Notes: a model not told the origin generated them from the sequence alone. Positions 14,586 to 23,186 are shown, numbered from the stretch's first letter. The stretch is 26,686 nucleotides of DNA from Pseudodesulfovibrio sp. (GCA_022712815.1 JAFLJW010000109.1:1-26686); one strand, 5' to 3'. Made by a program: numbers and translations.

Positions 14586-14601
14586 TGGCACACCTGTTGC
14601 T
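14586..14601 (+). promoter_or_regulatory. Sigma-54 (RpoN) promoter
   Basis: TGGCAC (14586-14591), five bases, TTGCT (14597-14601): a full match to the -24/-12 consensus TGGCAC-N5-TTGCW. The start of the CII-like gene is 55 bases downstream. Confidence 0.8.
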
Positions 14602-14655
14602 GAAAGAACTTCACGTTTCAACGCACTAATGCACCAAAAGCTCGTGGGGGGCACA

Positions 14656-14904
14656 ATGTTTGACAAAAACGTGACCAAAGTTGTTCAGGACTGCATTCTT
14701 GACAGTGGTATCCAGGCAAAGGTTGTGGCGAAAAAAATCAACAAACCCTACTCAACTCTCATGCGCGAAATCAATCCTTTTGACGTCAGTGCCAAGCTCG
14801 GCGCCGAAACCCTGCTTGAGATCATGAAAGTGACTCATGACATTCGTCCGCTTCAGTTCATGGCCACAGAGATGGGCTTTGCCCTCGACGGTGGCAACGC
14901 ATAG
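14656..14904 (+). CDS. Small CII-like phage-type regulator (paralogue of 23267-23563)
   Basis: 82 residues from ATG 14656, preferred to 14629 because a G-run (GTGGGGGG) precedes it and because the same GTGGGGG-ATGTTYGA start occurs in the paralogue. Shared core with that gene: AKVVAKKINKPYSTLMREINPFD..AKLGAETLLEIMKVTHDIRPLQFMATEMGF. This pattern, a helix-turn-helix-like K.YSTL.RE.NPFD followed by AKLGAET, resembles the phage CII / CP76 regulatory family. I infer a small DNA-binding regulator. It is driven by a sigma-54 promoter with an upstream activator array, which is unusual for a phage-derived gene. GC-rich hairpins follow at 14994 and 15221. Confidence 0.7.
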   Translation: MFDKNVTKVVQDCILDSGIQAKVVAKKINKPYSTLMREINPFDVSAKLGAETLLEIMKVTHDIRPLQFMATEMGFALDGGNA

Positions 14905-14993
14905 CAGAGTGCTTACAGAGTGGGTTTACCCATACTCTGAAACGGTCTTTTCCAAAGTCTGCTCTCGCAATCATCCAAACCGCAGTCTTTTCA

Positions 14994-15017
14994 AGGCCGG
15001 GATTAATCTCCCGGCCT
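14994..15017 (+). terminator. Hairpin downstream of the first CII-like gene
   Basis: AGGCCGGGA (14994-15002) pairs with TCCCGGCCT (15009-15017) around TTAATC. No T-run, so a weak terminator or processing signal. A sequence-related hairpin with T-run follows at 15221-15248. Confidence 0.5.
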
Positions 15018-15105
15018 CGGGTTGCCAAGAAAGGCCCGATTGCATCGTTAAGTGATTTGTTTCCGAGTCTTTCGAGCCTTACAAAAACTTATGCCCTGGC
15101 ATACT

Positions 15106-15160
15106 GCAAAAGTTCAAATTCGGACGTACAGGAGTACGTGTCGACCTTGAACTTTTTTTT
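15106..15160 (+). repeat. Long GGA-loop hairpin, copy 2
   Basis: AAAAGTTCAA (15108-15117) pairs with TTGAACTTTT (15147-15156), extended T-run to 15160. Inner stem ACGTAC (15124-15129)/GTACGT (15134-15139) with the loop AGGA. A third tier further out, TTCGAG (15071-15076)/CTCGAA (15173-15178), mirrors the three-tier layout of the glnS copy. Flank CCTTTCTCAA is shared with that copy. Confidence 0.7.
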
Positions 15161-15220
15161 GCGCCTAACTACTCGAACCTTTCTCAAGAACCTGCCAGAG
15201 TTAATTTTGTCAACAGCCTG

Positions 15221-15248
15221 AGGCCGGAATTAACTTCCCGGCCTTTTC
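15221..15248 (+). terminator. Terminator upstream of the signalling operon
   Basis: AGGCCGG (15221-15227) pairs with CCGGCCT (15238-15244), then TTTTCTC. It would insulate the histidine-kinase operon from upstream reading. Confidence 0.65.
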
Positions 15249-15277
15249 TCATTTTGGACTGGTTCTGCTACTTTTTT

Positions 15278-15306
15278 TTTGCAGAGCAAGCAATGGGATT
15301 TATAAT
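15278..15306 (+). promoter_or_regulatory. Candidate sigma-70 promoter of the signalling operon
   Basis: TTTGCA (15278-15283), 17 bases, perfect TATAAT (15301-15306). The kinase start is 78 bases downstream. Confidence 0.5.
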
Positions 15307-15383
15307 GGTTCTCTTGCATATTTTCCCTGAAAATCATATTGAATTGAAACGTATTCTCAAGCCCCAATGAAGTTGGACAATTG

Positions 15384-17657
15384 ATGACACACGACAACAC
15401 AAACAAGCACACCAAGGCCTATCCCCTTCGCCGCAGGGCCGCACTTGCCCAGACGGCCATCATAGCGGTGATCGTCTTTTGCTTCTCCTTTGCCGTCATT
15501 TTCTTCAACACTTACAGGCTAAACGCTCAACTGGAAGATCAAATCACAAGCATCTCACGGCTGGCAGAAACCAGCCTGGCAAGCTCGGTCTGGCAGGTCG
15601 ATCACGCCTCGGCCCGTGATTTCATCGACGCCATGCTCCATGACGAATCCGTTGTCTTCGCCCAGGTTGTCACCGGTCGCGAAGTCATGGCTTCCAGATC
15701 AAGGCCAAAATACTCAGGTCAACCATTCAATTTCTTCAAGAACGACAGAAAGTTTTTAACAAGAACAGTCGAGATCAAAAAATTCGGAGATTGGATCGGT
15801 ACATTCAATCTCGCCATCACCACCGCACGCATCGATCAGGAAATCCTGATCAACATCAGTGCTACCCTGATTTTGGCACTGGTGCTTATCCTCGCCATCT
15901 CCCAGACCACCATCTCTTTTGCCAGAAAACGTCTCTTCAACCCGCTCAAGTATCTGGAAGCCTCGGCCACAGCCATTGCCGACGGCGATCTGGATGCCGC
16001 CATCGACACCTCGGCACCGGATGAACTCGGCAATCTGGCCCGTGCCTTTGACGATATGCGGGAATCAGTGCGCCACCTGATCAGCGATCTTCAGGAAGCC
16101 AACGGGAAATTGCAGGATCATCGCAATGTTCTCGAAACCACGGTCAAGAAACGCACCGAAGAACTCAACCACAAGAATATTTCACTGAATCTGGCCCTTG
16201 AAGAAGTCCGAAAATCCAAGCAAGCCGCTGATGTAGCCAATCTGGCCAAGAGCAGGTTCCTCGCAAGCATGAGCCATGAAATCAGAACCCCCATGAATGC
16301 CATTCTCGGCATGGCCGACATTCTGTGGGAAACAAAACTGACCGAGGATCAGGAGCGATATGTTCAGGTATTCAGAACAGCCGGAGAGAGCCTCCTTGAG
16401 ATTTTAAACGACATCCTTGACTTGTCCAAAATAGAAGCTGGACACCTCGAACTTGAGAAGACCAGCTTTAGCCTCGGTGAAGTGATAGACAAAACCTGTA
16501 CCGTCATCGAACCCAAGGCCAAACAAAAACAACTGAAATTCGAATGCAGCGTAAGGCCGGACGTTCCAGACCGTCTGGTTGGCGACCCCACACGACTCAG
16601 GCAGATTCTCATCAACCTGCTCGGCAATGCGGTCAAGTTCACTGCCGATGGCACTGTACATTTGACCATTGAACGGGCACCGGGCCGCGATGGTGAAGCA
16701 ATCCTTCAATTTTCAGTTTCCGACACGGGACTGGGCATCCCCACAGGCAAGCTCGCATCCATCTTTGACTCCTTCACCCAGGCAGACAGCTCCACCACCA
16801 GGGAATATGGCGGGACAGGACTGGGGCTTGCCATCAGCAAGCAGCTTGTCCAAATGATGAACGGACGCATCTGGGCAGAAAGCTCACCGGGCAAGGGAAG
16901 TACCTTTCATTTCACAGCCAGATTCGATGATCCGCACATAACCGAAGTGATTCAATCCGCGAAAAAACCGACACCTCAGCCTCAAGCCGAATTGCCCAAG
17001 GCAAATATCCTCATGCTGGAAGATTCCAAATACAACGCCTTTGTCATCCAGACATACCTGAAAAACACCCCCTGTCGCCTGACCGTGGCGGAAAACGGCG
17101 CAGACGGATTTGAGGAATTCAAAAAAGGCAACTGGGACATCATCCTCATGGACATCCAGATGCCTGTCATGGATGGGTACGAGGCAACCCGCGCCATCCG
17201 GGAATGGGAACGCGAACACAACCTGACCCCGCTCCCCATCGTCGCCATGACCGCCTACGCACTGGTCGGTGATGCGGAAAAATGCTTTGAGACCGGCGCG
17301 AATTTGCATCTGCCTAAACCCGTGAAAAAAAGCTCTCTTTTCGATATTATCCGCAGCCTGCTCGGAGACGAACAGCCAACCCACGGAACCTCGAACACTC
17401 CACAGGCCCATGAACTTTTTTCGACTGTAAGGGAAATTGTCACCGCGGCTCACACGGCCCTTTCAAGGGAAGACTACGCTTCCGTCAGGACTCTGGGCAG
17501 CGACCTCATGGACGAAGGAATAAGACTGTCCATGGATGCCATCACAAAACATGGAAAATCCTTGAGAGACGCTGCGACCGAGGGCACGGCCCCGGCCAGA
17601 ATCGAACAGATTTTGACTGTTATTGCCGAATATATTGATCGTTTTGAAACAGTGTAA
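15384..17657 (+). CDS. Membrane hybrid sensor histidine kinase (HAMP, HisKA, HATPase_c, REC, degenerate HPt-like tail)
   Basis: 757 residues from ATG 15384 (an adjacent TTG is possible; the ribosome-binding site is weak). TM1 about 22-43, a short periplasmic domain of about 110 residues, TM2 about 153-173, HAMP about 175-230, a coiled-coil linker, then HisKA with phospho-acceptor H298 in FLASMSHEIRTPMNAI. HATPase_c follows, with NLLGNAVKFTADG, DTGLGIP and GGTGLGLAISKQLV. The receiver (about 539-655) has D590 in LMDIQMPVMDGYEAT and K645 in LPKPV. The last 95 residues look helical like an HPt domain but lack its phospho-histidine. It heads a seven-gene operon, 44 bases before the hydrolase gene. 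It probably senses a periplasmic or membrane signal; no dedicated output regulator lies beside it. Confidence 0.93.
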   Translation: MTHDNTNKHTKAYPLRRRAALAQTAIIAVIVFCFSFAVIFFNTYRLNAQLEDQITSISRLAETSLASSVWQVDHASARDFIDAMLHDESVVFAQVVTGREVMASRSRPKYSGQPFNFFKNDRKFLTRTVEIKKFGDWIGTFNLAITTARIDQEILINISATLILALVLILAISQTTISFARKRLFNPLKYLEASATAIADGDLDAAIDTSAPDELGNLARAFDDMRESVRHLISDLQEANGKLQDHRNVLETTVKKRTEELNHKNISLNLALEEVRKSKQAADVANLAKSRFLASMSHEIRTPMNAILGMADILWETKLTEDQERYVQVFRTAGESLLEILNDILDLSKIEAGHLELEKTSFSLGEVIDKTCTVIEPKAKQKQLKFECSVRPDVPDRLVGDPTRLRQILINLLGNAVKFTADGTVHLTIERAPGRDGEAILQFSVSDTGLGIPTGKLASIFDSFTQADSSTTREYGGTGLGLAISKQLVQMMNGRIWAESSPGKGSTFHFTARFDDPHITEVIQSAKKPTPQPQAELPKANILMLEDSKYNAFVIQTYLKNTPCRLTVAENGADGFEEFKKGNWDIILMDIQMPVMDGYEATRAIREWEREHNLTPLPIVAMTAYALVGDAEKCFETGANLHLPKPVKKSSLFDIIRSLLGDEQPTHGTSNTPQAHELFSTVREIVTAAHTALSREDYASVRTLGSDLMDEGIRLSMDAITKHGKSLRDAATEGTAPARIEQILTVIAEYIDRFETV

Positions 17658-17701
17658 TACACTACGCAACAATTGCCTTACAACTACGACCGGAGCGGAC
17701 G

Positions 17702-18208
17702 ATGAAGGACGTATGCCTGATCTGGTGCCACGGAGCACAAAGCCAGCCCTGGGGGAACAAAAGCAAATCCCTGGCAGACACGGCTGCTGCTGCGGGGCTC
17801 TCCATGGACGCCATTGATTTTCAGGATTTACCGCACGCTGACGACCGAGTGGCGCTCCTGCTCGAAAAACTGAATGAAATAAACAAACCGGCTATCCTGG
17901 CAGGTTCGAGCATGGGTGGATATGTTGCCTGTGCCGCGGCCAGACAGGTGAATATACTTGGCCTATTCCTGCTGGCCCCGGCCTTTTATCTTCCCGGATA
18001 CGACAGGCATGTCTTTTCCGGCCTGCCGGAAACCATCAGCATCATCCACGGTTGGGACGATGAGGTGGTCCCGGTGGAAAACTCCATCCGGTTCGCCAAA
18101 CTCCACAAGGCAAGCCTGCATATCATCAGGGATGAACACCGATTGGAGAACAGCACACTGGCTATCAACCAGTGTTTCACGCATTTTCTCGAAACAGTCA
18201 AACCTTAG
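17702..18208 (+). CDS. Small alpha/beta-hydrolase fold protein (YqiA-like esterase)
   Basis: 168 residues, compact for the fold. Seen: the oxyanion strand WCHGAQS near the N-terminus, the nucleophile elbow GSSMGG with S70, HGWDDEVVP carrying the acid (D120, or D119), and DEHRL with H146. The full catalytic triad is therefore present. No signal peptide, so cytoplasmic. Its size and GSSMGGY elbow resemble the YqiA/UPF0227 esterase group. GGAG precedes ATG 17702. It is second in the signalling operon, with 17 bases to the rhodanese gene. Its substrate, and why a hydrolase sits here, are unknown. Confidence 0.82.
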   Translation: MKDVCLIWCHGAQSQPWGNKSKSLADTAAAAGLSMDAIDFQDLPHADDRVALLLEKLNEINKPAILAGSSMGGYVACAAARQVNILGLFLLAPAFYLPGYDRHVFSGLPETISIIHGWDDEVVPVENSIRFAKLHKASLHIIRDEHRLENSTLAINQCFTHFLETVKP

Positions 18209-18225
18209 AAAGCCGTAGCCACTCC

Positions 18226-19392
18226 ATGAACACTGCACACGCAAAACAGACCTGTCTCGCCCTCTGGCTCATTACAATATTCATTCTGGCCGTCCCCTCC
18301 TATGGGGTTGCCGCTGAAGATTTCCCCCTGCGCCCCTATTACCCGGATGTTCCTTTTATCGGGACCAGCGAATTGCTTGATGTATACGATCAGGCCGTGG
18401 TGGTGGATATACGTTCCAGTTTCGAATATGACGTAGCCCGGATCAACAAGGCCATTCTTCTCCCGCTGACCGACAAGGATTTCGCGGAAAAATTGGAAAA
18501 ACTGCGCGGGAAAACGGAAGAGGAACCGTTGGTCTTTTATTGCAACGGCCATTCATGTGCCAAAAGCTATCAGGCTGCCCAGCTCGCCGTCTCTCTTGGC
18601 TTCAAAGAGGTCTATACCTTTGACGGCGGTATCTTCGACTGGATCACCGCGGCCCCGGACAAATCCACCCTCATGGACGAAACCCCGGCCCGGACTGACC
18701 GAATCATCACCACCGGAGAATTCAAAAACCATCAACTGACCTTTGAGGAATTTGCTCAGGCAGCAAAACTCCCGAACACGGTGGTCATCGATATCCGCGA
18801 CCCCTTCCAGCGCAATACCGTGCCTCGCATCGCCGGTATCCGAAATATCCCACTCGACCCCCTGCTGGATCTGGTGACCTCACGTATCTGGACGGAAAAA
18901 CGACTGCTCTTTTTCGACGCAGTTGGTAAACAAGTCCGCTGGCTCCAGTATTTTCTCGAATCATATGGATATTTTGACTACGCGTTCCTCAACGGTGGCG
19001 TGCGGGCCATTGCCAATGACAAAGCCAAGATCAAGCCAGTCATAGGGACTGACAGAACGATCATCAGCAATCAGAAAATGCTGCTCCAGCTAACCACAGA
19101 TCAGAGACTGGACAACAGCGACAGGAAGATCATCAGCTACCTGCTCGCCAACATCAAATTCAACAACTATGTCGTTATCGACCTGAAAGGAGCACGTACG
19201 ACCCTAAAGGTCAGTACACACCTGCTCCTGAACTCAGTGAAAAAATTGACAAGGCTCAGGTATATCACACACTCTGTCATGCAGGAAACCCTGATCGTCC
19301 AGGTTGATCCGCGTCTGGCCTGGAAAGGAGATCAAGGTGACAAACTGTGGAAATCCAAGGTCAAGGAATTCGAGTCCGCGGTGAAGGAATAA
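18226..19392 (+). CDS. Exported tandem rhodanese-domain protein
   Basis: 388 residues from ATG 18226. A longer frame from 18172 is unlikely because it overlaps the upstream gene and buries the signal peptide. Signal peptide about 1-29 (hydrophobic core LALWLITIFILAV, then YGVAA-EDF). Rhodanese domain 1 (about 45-145) has VVVDIRSSFEYDVARI and the active loop YCNGHSCAKSY with C106 and a second cysteine, C111. Domain 2 (about 185-280) has TVVIDIRDPFQRNTVPRIAGI, but FDAVGKQ replaces the active loop, so it has no catalytic cysteine. A C-terminal part of about 105 residues is unassigned. It would act on periplasmic sulfane sulfur or serve as a sulfur-sensing scaffold. It ends two bases before the binding-protein gene. 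Confidence 0.87.
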   Translation: MNTAHAKQTCLALWLITIFILAVPSYGVAAEDFPLRPYYPDVPFIGTSELLDVYDQAVVVDIRSSFEYDVARINKAILLPLTDKDFAEKLEKLRGKTEEEPLVFYCNGHSCAKSYQAAQLAVSLGFKEVYTFDGGIFDWITAAPDKSTLMDETPARTDRIITTGEFKNHQLTFEEFAQAAKLPNTVVIDIRDPFQRNTVPRIAGIRNIPLDPLLDLVTSRIWTEKRLLFFDAVGKQVRWLQYFLESYGYFDYAFLNGGVRAIANDKAKIKPVIGTDRTIISNQKMLLQLTTDQRLDNSDRKIISYLLANIKFNNYVVIDLKGARTTLKVSTHLLLNSVKKLTRLRYITHSVMQETLIVQVDPRLAWKGDQGDKLWKSKVKEFESAVKE

Positions 19393-19394
19393 TC

Positions 19395-20378
19395 ATGCAT
19401 ACGTATCATAAACCACTCGCAGCCAAAGCCGTGCTGCTCGTCATGGCTCTTGCTCTCCTGCTCTTTCCCGGACCTAGCTTTGCCCTGGAAAAAACGAGCA
19501 TTATCCTGCAATGGCTCCCCCAGGCGCAATTCGCCGGATTCTATATGGCCGAAGAAAAAGGATTCTACACCGATGAGGGCGTGAGCCTGACCATGGTCCA
19601 AGGTGGGCCGGACATCATCGCCAGCGAATGGCTTGAAACAGGCAAAGTGGACTTTGCAACCATGTTCCTGAGTACAGGCCTCCTCAAACGAGCGACCATC
19701 CCGATCATCAACATAGGTCAGCTCGTCCAGAACTCGGCTCTGATGCTCATCACCAAAGCTGATTCCGGGATGACCAGCCCCAAGGATCTGGATGGCAAAA
19801 AAGTTGGACTTTGGGCCAATGAGTTCCAGATTCAACCCCGTGCCCTGTTCAAGCATCTCGGTATCTCGGTCACAGTCGTGCCGCAAAGCTCATCACTGGA
19901 TCTCTTCCTGAGGGGCGGTGTTCAGGCTGCAACAGGCATGTGGTACAATGAATACAATCTGCTCTTTTCCTACGGCCTGGATTACACGGACCTCAGACCA
20001 TTCCTCTTTCGTGATACAGAACTAAACTTTCCCGAAGACGGCATTTACACTCTGGAAACCACCGCCAATGAAAAACCGGAACTGTGCCGGGCTGTAGTTG
20101 CTGCCACAGTCAGAGGGTGGAAGTACGCCTTTGAGCACCCGGAGGAAGCCCTGGACACCGTCATGAAGCGGATGATCAAAAAAAACATACCGGCAAATCG
20201 AGCACACCAACGCTGGATGCTGGATCGCATGAAGGATATCATGATAACAGAAAATGGCGCACCCATTGGCGTCCTTCGCCAGGAAGATTTCGAGCGGGTC
20301 AAGTCCGTTTTGATCGACACCGGATTCATGACTAATGCCCCCATGTTCCCGGAATTCTACAGGGGACCTGTCCGATGA
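19395..20378 (+). CDS. THI5/NMT1-type periplasmic substrate-binding protein
   Basis: 327 residues from ATG 19395 with AAGGA before it. Signal peptide to about residue 31 (AVLLVMALALLLFPGPSFA). The mature start TSIILQWLPQAQFAGFYMAEEKGFYTDEGVSLTMVQGGPD is the hallmark of the NMT1/THI5 family, and DLDGKKVGLW is also typical. Relatives deliver pyrimidine, sulfonate or related ligands to ABC importers. Here no ABC permease or ATPase is adjacent. Instead the gene overlaps by four bases (ATGA) a Cache-SpoIIE phosphatase, so a role as ligand-sensing partner of that receptor is likely. The ligand is unknown. Confidence 0.88.
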   Translation: MHTYHKPLAAKAVLLVMALALLLFPGPSFALEKTSIILQWLPQAQFAGFYMAEEKGFYTDEGVSLTMVQGGPDIIASEWLETGKVDFATMFLSTGLLKRATIPIINIGQLVQNSALMLITKADSGMTSPKDLDGKKVGLWANEFQIQPRALFKHLGISVTVVPQSSSLDLFLRGGVQAATGMWYNEYNLLFSYGLDYTDLRPFLFRDTELNFPEDGIYTLETTANEKPELCRAVVAATVRGWKYAFEHPEEALDTVMKRMIKKNIPANRAHQRWMLDRMKDIMITENGAPIGVLRQEDFERVKSVLIDTGFMTNAPMFPEFYRGPVR

Positions 20379-22327
20379 GTAGGCACCACGGCATCGCCTT
20401 CAAACTCGCGGCCCTGATCCTCTCCTGCACCTTTGTCATTGTGGCTGTCATCGTAGGCTACAACTACTACTATTCCCGTGACATCATCCTGCGTCAGGCC
20501 GAGGAAAATTCCAAGAACCTCGCGCAAGATACCGCCGGACGCATTGATTCCGTACTCATCACAGTGCAAAAAGTCGCAGACAACATCGCCTTTTCCCTGG
20601 AAGATGCCACCCTTTCCAAAAAAGAACTTCTCGACCTGAACAAACGCGTTCTGGCCAACAACCCGGAAATATACGGTATGGCAATCGCCTTTGAACCCTA
20701 TTTCCTGGAAGCCGACAAACTTTTCTTCGCACCCTACTACTATCGATCCGGTGGCCGTATTTCCTTTTCCATGCTCGGCAGCCCGGACTACCGATATTTC
20801 TACATGGACTGGTATCAGATTCCCAAGGAACTGGAACGACCGGTCTGGACCGAACCGTATCATGACAGTGGCGGCGGCGGAGTACTCATGGCTACCTATT
20901 CGGTACCATTCTTCTGCACGGTGGACGGGGAAAAAGTCTTTGCGGGTGTCGTCACAGCCGACATCTCTCTCGACTGGCTCGAAGACATGTTGCAAAATAT
21001 CAAAATCTACGACACGGGTTTTGCATTCCTGCTCTCCCGGCATGGCACGTTCATCACCCACAAGGACCACAATCTGGTCCTCAACCAAACAATCTTCACC
21101 CTTGCTGAAGAACTCAAGTCTCCACGGCTCCGGGATATCGGCCAGAAAATGCTGGCCGGTGAAAGCGCTTTCGTACCCATGGACGAAATCTTCAGCGAAT
21201 CCAAACAGTATCTCTTCTACACGGGACTCCAATACGGGGGCTGGTCGCTGGGCATCCTCTTCCCAAAAAACGAAATGCTGGCAGAAGTGCGAAAACTCTC
21301 CAATGTCATGAGCCTGATCGGAATCGTCGGGTTCATCATCCTCGCCATGCTGATCATCTACATCGCACGCAAGATCACCACCCCCCTGAGAAAGCTCTCA
21401 GGATCGGCTCTGGAGATTGCGTCCGGTAATCTGGATATCCAGTTGCCTGAAATCACCAGTCAGGACGAGGTCGGCGATCTGGCCGAATCCTTCAAGATCA
21501 TGAAGGATTCTCTCAACGAATATATCGCGAACCTGACGAGCACCACAGCCGCCAAGGAGCGCATCGAATCGGAACTCCGGATCGCACGCGAAATCCAGAT
21601 GGGAATCCTGCCCAAGCTCTTCCCGGCCTTCCCGGAACGGCCTGAATTCGATGTATTCGCATCCATTGAACCAGCCAAGGAAGTCGGCGGCGATCTCTAT
21701 GATTTCTTCTTCGTGGACGACGACCATTTCTGCTTCCTGCTGGGCGATGTCTCAGGAAAAGGCGTGCCTGCGGCATTCTTCATGGCCGTGACCAAGACCC
21801 TGCTCAAGGTCGTGTCCGAAAGAGGTCTCGACCCCGGCGACATCATCACCAAAGTCAATTCCGATCTGGCGGCAGAGAATGAATCCTGCATGTTCGTCAC
21901 GCTGTTTCTGGCCATCATGGACATCAATACCGGCGAAACCAGGTACGCCAACGCAGGCCATAATCCACCGGTCTACATGCCTTGCAACGGCAAGCCAGAG
22001 TGGATTCCGCCTCTGGGCGAACCCGTGGCAGGAGTCATGGAAGGCATGAAATACTCCACCAAGACCATGACCATGCACCCCGGCGATATCATATTCATCT
22101 ACACAGACGGCGTCAGCGAAGCCATGAACCCGGAAAATGAGCTCTACTCTGATGAACGGCTCATGGATACGCTGACCGCCATGAAAAACCCCTTTGCCCC
22201 TGAACTGGTCAAGGAGATAGATAAATCCATCAAGGTCTTCACCCGTGGCGCAGAACAATCCGACGATATAACCATGCTTGCCATGCAATTTTGCGGCAAA
22301 TGTGAAAAAAAAGAACAAGGAGAATAG
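20375..22327 (+). CDS. Cache-HAMP-SpoIIE (PP2C) serine phosphatase, RsbU-like
   Basis: 650 residues. TM1 about 10-29; a periplasmic double-Cache-like domain about 35-305 (PEIYGMAIAFEPYFLE, YYYRSGGR, WTEPYHDSGGGGVLMATYSVPFF, GVVTADISLDWLEDML); TM2 about 311-332; HAMP to about 385; then a coiled-coil and PP2C/SpoIIE domain about 410-640. Metal-binding motifs are present: GGDLYDFF (D440), LGDVSGKGVPAA, YTDGVSEAMNP and QSDDITML. Such phosphatases dephosphorylate a STAS antagonist, here the next gene, one base away. It overlaps the binding-protein gene by four bases. The outer domain probably reads a small ligand or the binding protein, controlling phosphatase activity across the membrane. Confidence 0.93.
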   Translation: MSRHHGIAFKLAALILSCTFVIVAVIVGYNYYYSRDIILRQAEENSKNLAQDTAGRIDSVLITVQKVADNIAFSLEDATLSKKELLDLNKRVLANNPEIYGMAIAFEPYFLEADKLFFAPYYYRSGGRISFSMLGSPDYRYFYMDWYQIPKELERPVWTEPYHDSGGGGVLMATYSVPFFCTVDGEKVFAGVVTADISLDWLEDMLQNIKIYDTGFAFLLSRHGTFITHKDHNLVLNQTIFTLAEELKSPRLRDIGQKMLAGESAFVPMDEIFSESKQYLFYTGLQYGGWSLGILFPKNEMLAEVRKLSNVMSLIGIVGFIILAMLIIYIARKITTPLRKLSGSALEIASGNLDIQLPEITSQDEVGDLAESFKIMKDSLNEYIANLTSTTAAKERIESELRIAREIQMGILPKLFPAFPERPEFDVFASIEPAKEVGGDLYDFFFVDDDHFCFLLGDVSGKGVPAAFFMAVTKTLLKVVSERGLDPGDIITKVNSDLAAENESCMFVTLFLAIMDINTGETRYANAGHNPPVYMPCNGKPEWIPPLGEPVAGVMEGMKYSTKTMTMHPGDIIFIYTDGVSEAMNPENELYSDERLMDTLTAMKNPFAPELVKEIDKSIKVFTRGAEQSDDITMLAMQFCGKCEKKEQGE

Positions 22328-22328
22328 A

Positions 22329-22658
22329 ATGAATTTTACCGATACGAAAAAAAGTAATGCACTTGTTGTCAATGTGACAGGCCGCATGGATGCCATCACA
22401 GCCCCGGAATTCGATGCCCAGTGCCAAAACTGGCTAGATGCCGGAGAAACCAAAGTGGTGGTGGATCTGGGCGACCTTGAATACATCAGCTCCGCAGGCC
22501 TACGAAGTATCCTGGCCGCTGCCAAACGGCTCAAAGGCTCGCAGGGCGAACTGCTCTTTTCCGGTCTTTCCGGCATGGTCGAAGAAGTCTTCAATGTTTC
22601 CGGCTTTGCCGCCATGTTCAAGATCTACAAAACATCCGAAGAAGCTCTGGCGGGGTAA
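22329..22658 (+). CDS. STAS-domain anti-sigma factor antagonist (SpoIIAA/RsbV-like)
   Basis: 109 residues from ATG 22329 with AAGGAG before it. A single STAS domain: NALVVNVTGRMDAITAPEF, KVVVDLGDLEYISSAGLRSILAAAKRL. The serine aligned with the phosphorylated serine of RsbV is S55 in ISSAGLR; S54 is next to it. It is expected to be phosphorylated by the HATPase_c kinase four bases downstream and dephosphorylated by the SpoIIE protein just upstream. In its unphosphorylated form it would bind the kinase and free the kinase's other partner. No sigma-factor gene lies in the window. Confidence 0.93.
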   Translation: MNFTDTKKSNALVVNVTGRMDAITAPEFDAQCQNWLDAGETKVVVDLGDLEYISSAGLRSILAAAKRLKGSQGELLFSGLSGMVEEVFNVSGFAAMFKIYKTSEEALAG

Positions 22659-22662
22659 CATA

Positions 22663-23082
22663 ATGTCCACCATTCGCGCCAAGGCAGACCTTTCGAGTCT
22701 GCCGACCATCCGGGACTATGTACTCTCCACTGCCAGACAAGCCGGGATTACGGGTGAAGTGCCGCCAAAGCTCGATCTCGTACTTGAGGAAGTTCTGGTC
22801 AATGTTGCCAGCCACGCATACGGCTCCGGCCGCGGAGAGGTGGAAGTGGAATGCATGGTGCAAGACAATCCTGATTCCGGGTCGCGCACATTCTGCCTCG
22901 AACTGCGAGACTGGGGCACCTACTTCGACCCTCTTGAAGCTGACACGCCGGATACCACCGCCAACATCGACGAACGCCCCATCGGCGGCTTGGGCCTGCT
23001 GCTGGTCACCACCCTGACCGACCATTGCTCATATACCCGCCAAGGAGACATGAACATCCTGACTTTGTGTTTTAACGTCTAA
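22663..23082 (+). CDS. HATPase_c anti-sigma-type serine kinase (RsbW/SpoIIAB-like)
   Basis: 139 residues from ATG 22663; the longer frame on the track of the STAS gene is out of phase and rejected. GHKL ATP-binding motifs: the N-box LVLEEVLVNVASHAYG (E42/E43, N47), G1 LRDWGTYFDP (D83), G2 IGGLGLLLV. Single-domain size as in RsbW. It would phosphorylate the STAS protein and hold its partner, a sigma factor or other effector, when unopposed. It is the last gene of the tight operon. The 184 bases to the next gene contain a palindrome but no terminator. The partner is unknown. Confidence 0.9.
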   Translation: MSTIRAKADLSSLPTIRDYVLSTARQAGITGEVPPKLDLVLEEVLVNVASHAYGSGRGEVEVECMVQDNPDSGSRTFCLELRDWGTYFDPLEADTPDTTANIDERPIGGLGLLLVTTLTDHCSYTRQGDMNILTLCFNV

Positions 23083-23186
23083 ACCCGCCCTCCATATGCC
23101 TTAACGAGTATACACGCCAACCACCTGCCATCTTTGAGAAAATTGTTTTATTAACTGTTTTTTCACAAAAAAAACACCCCTGTTTC

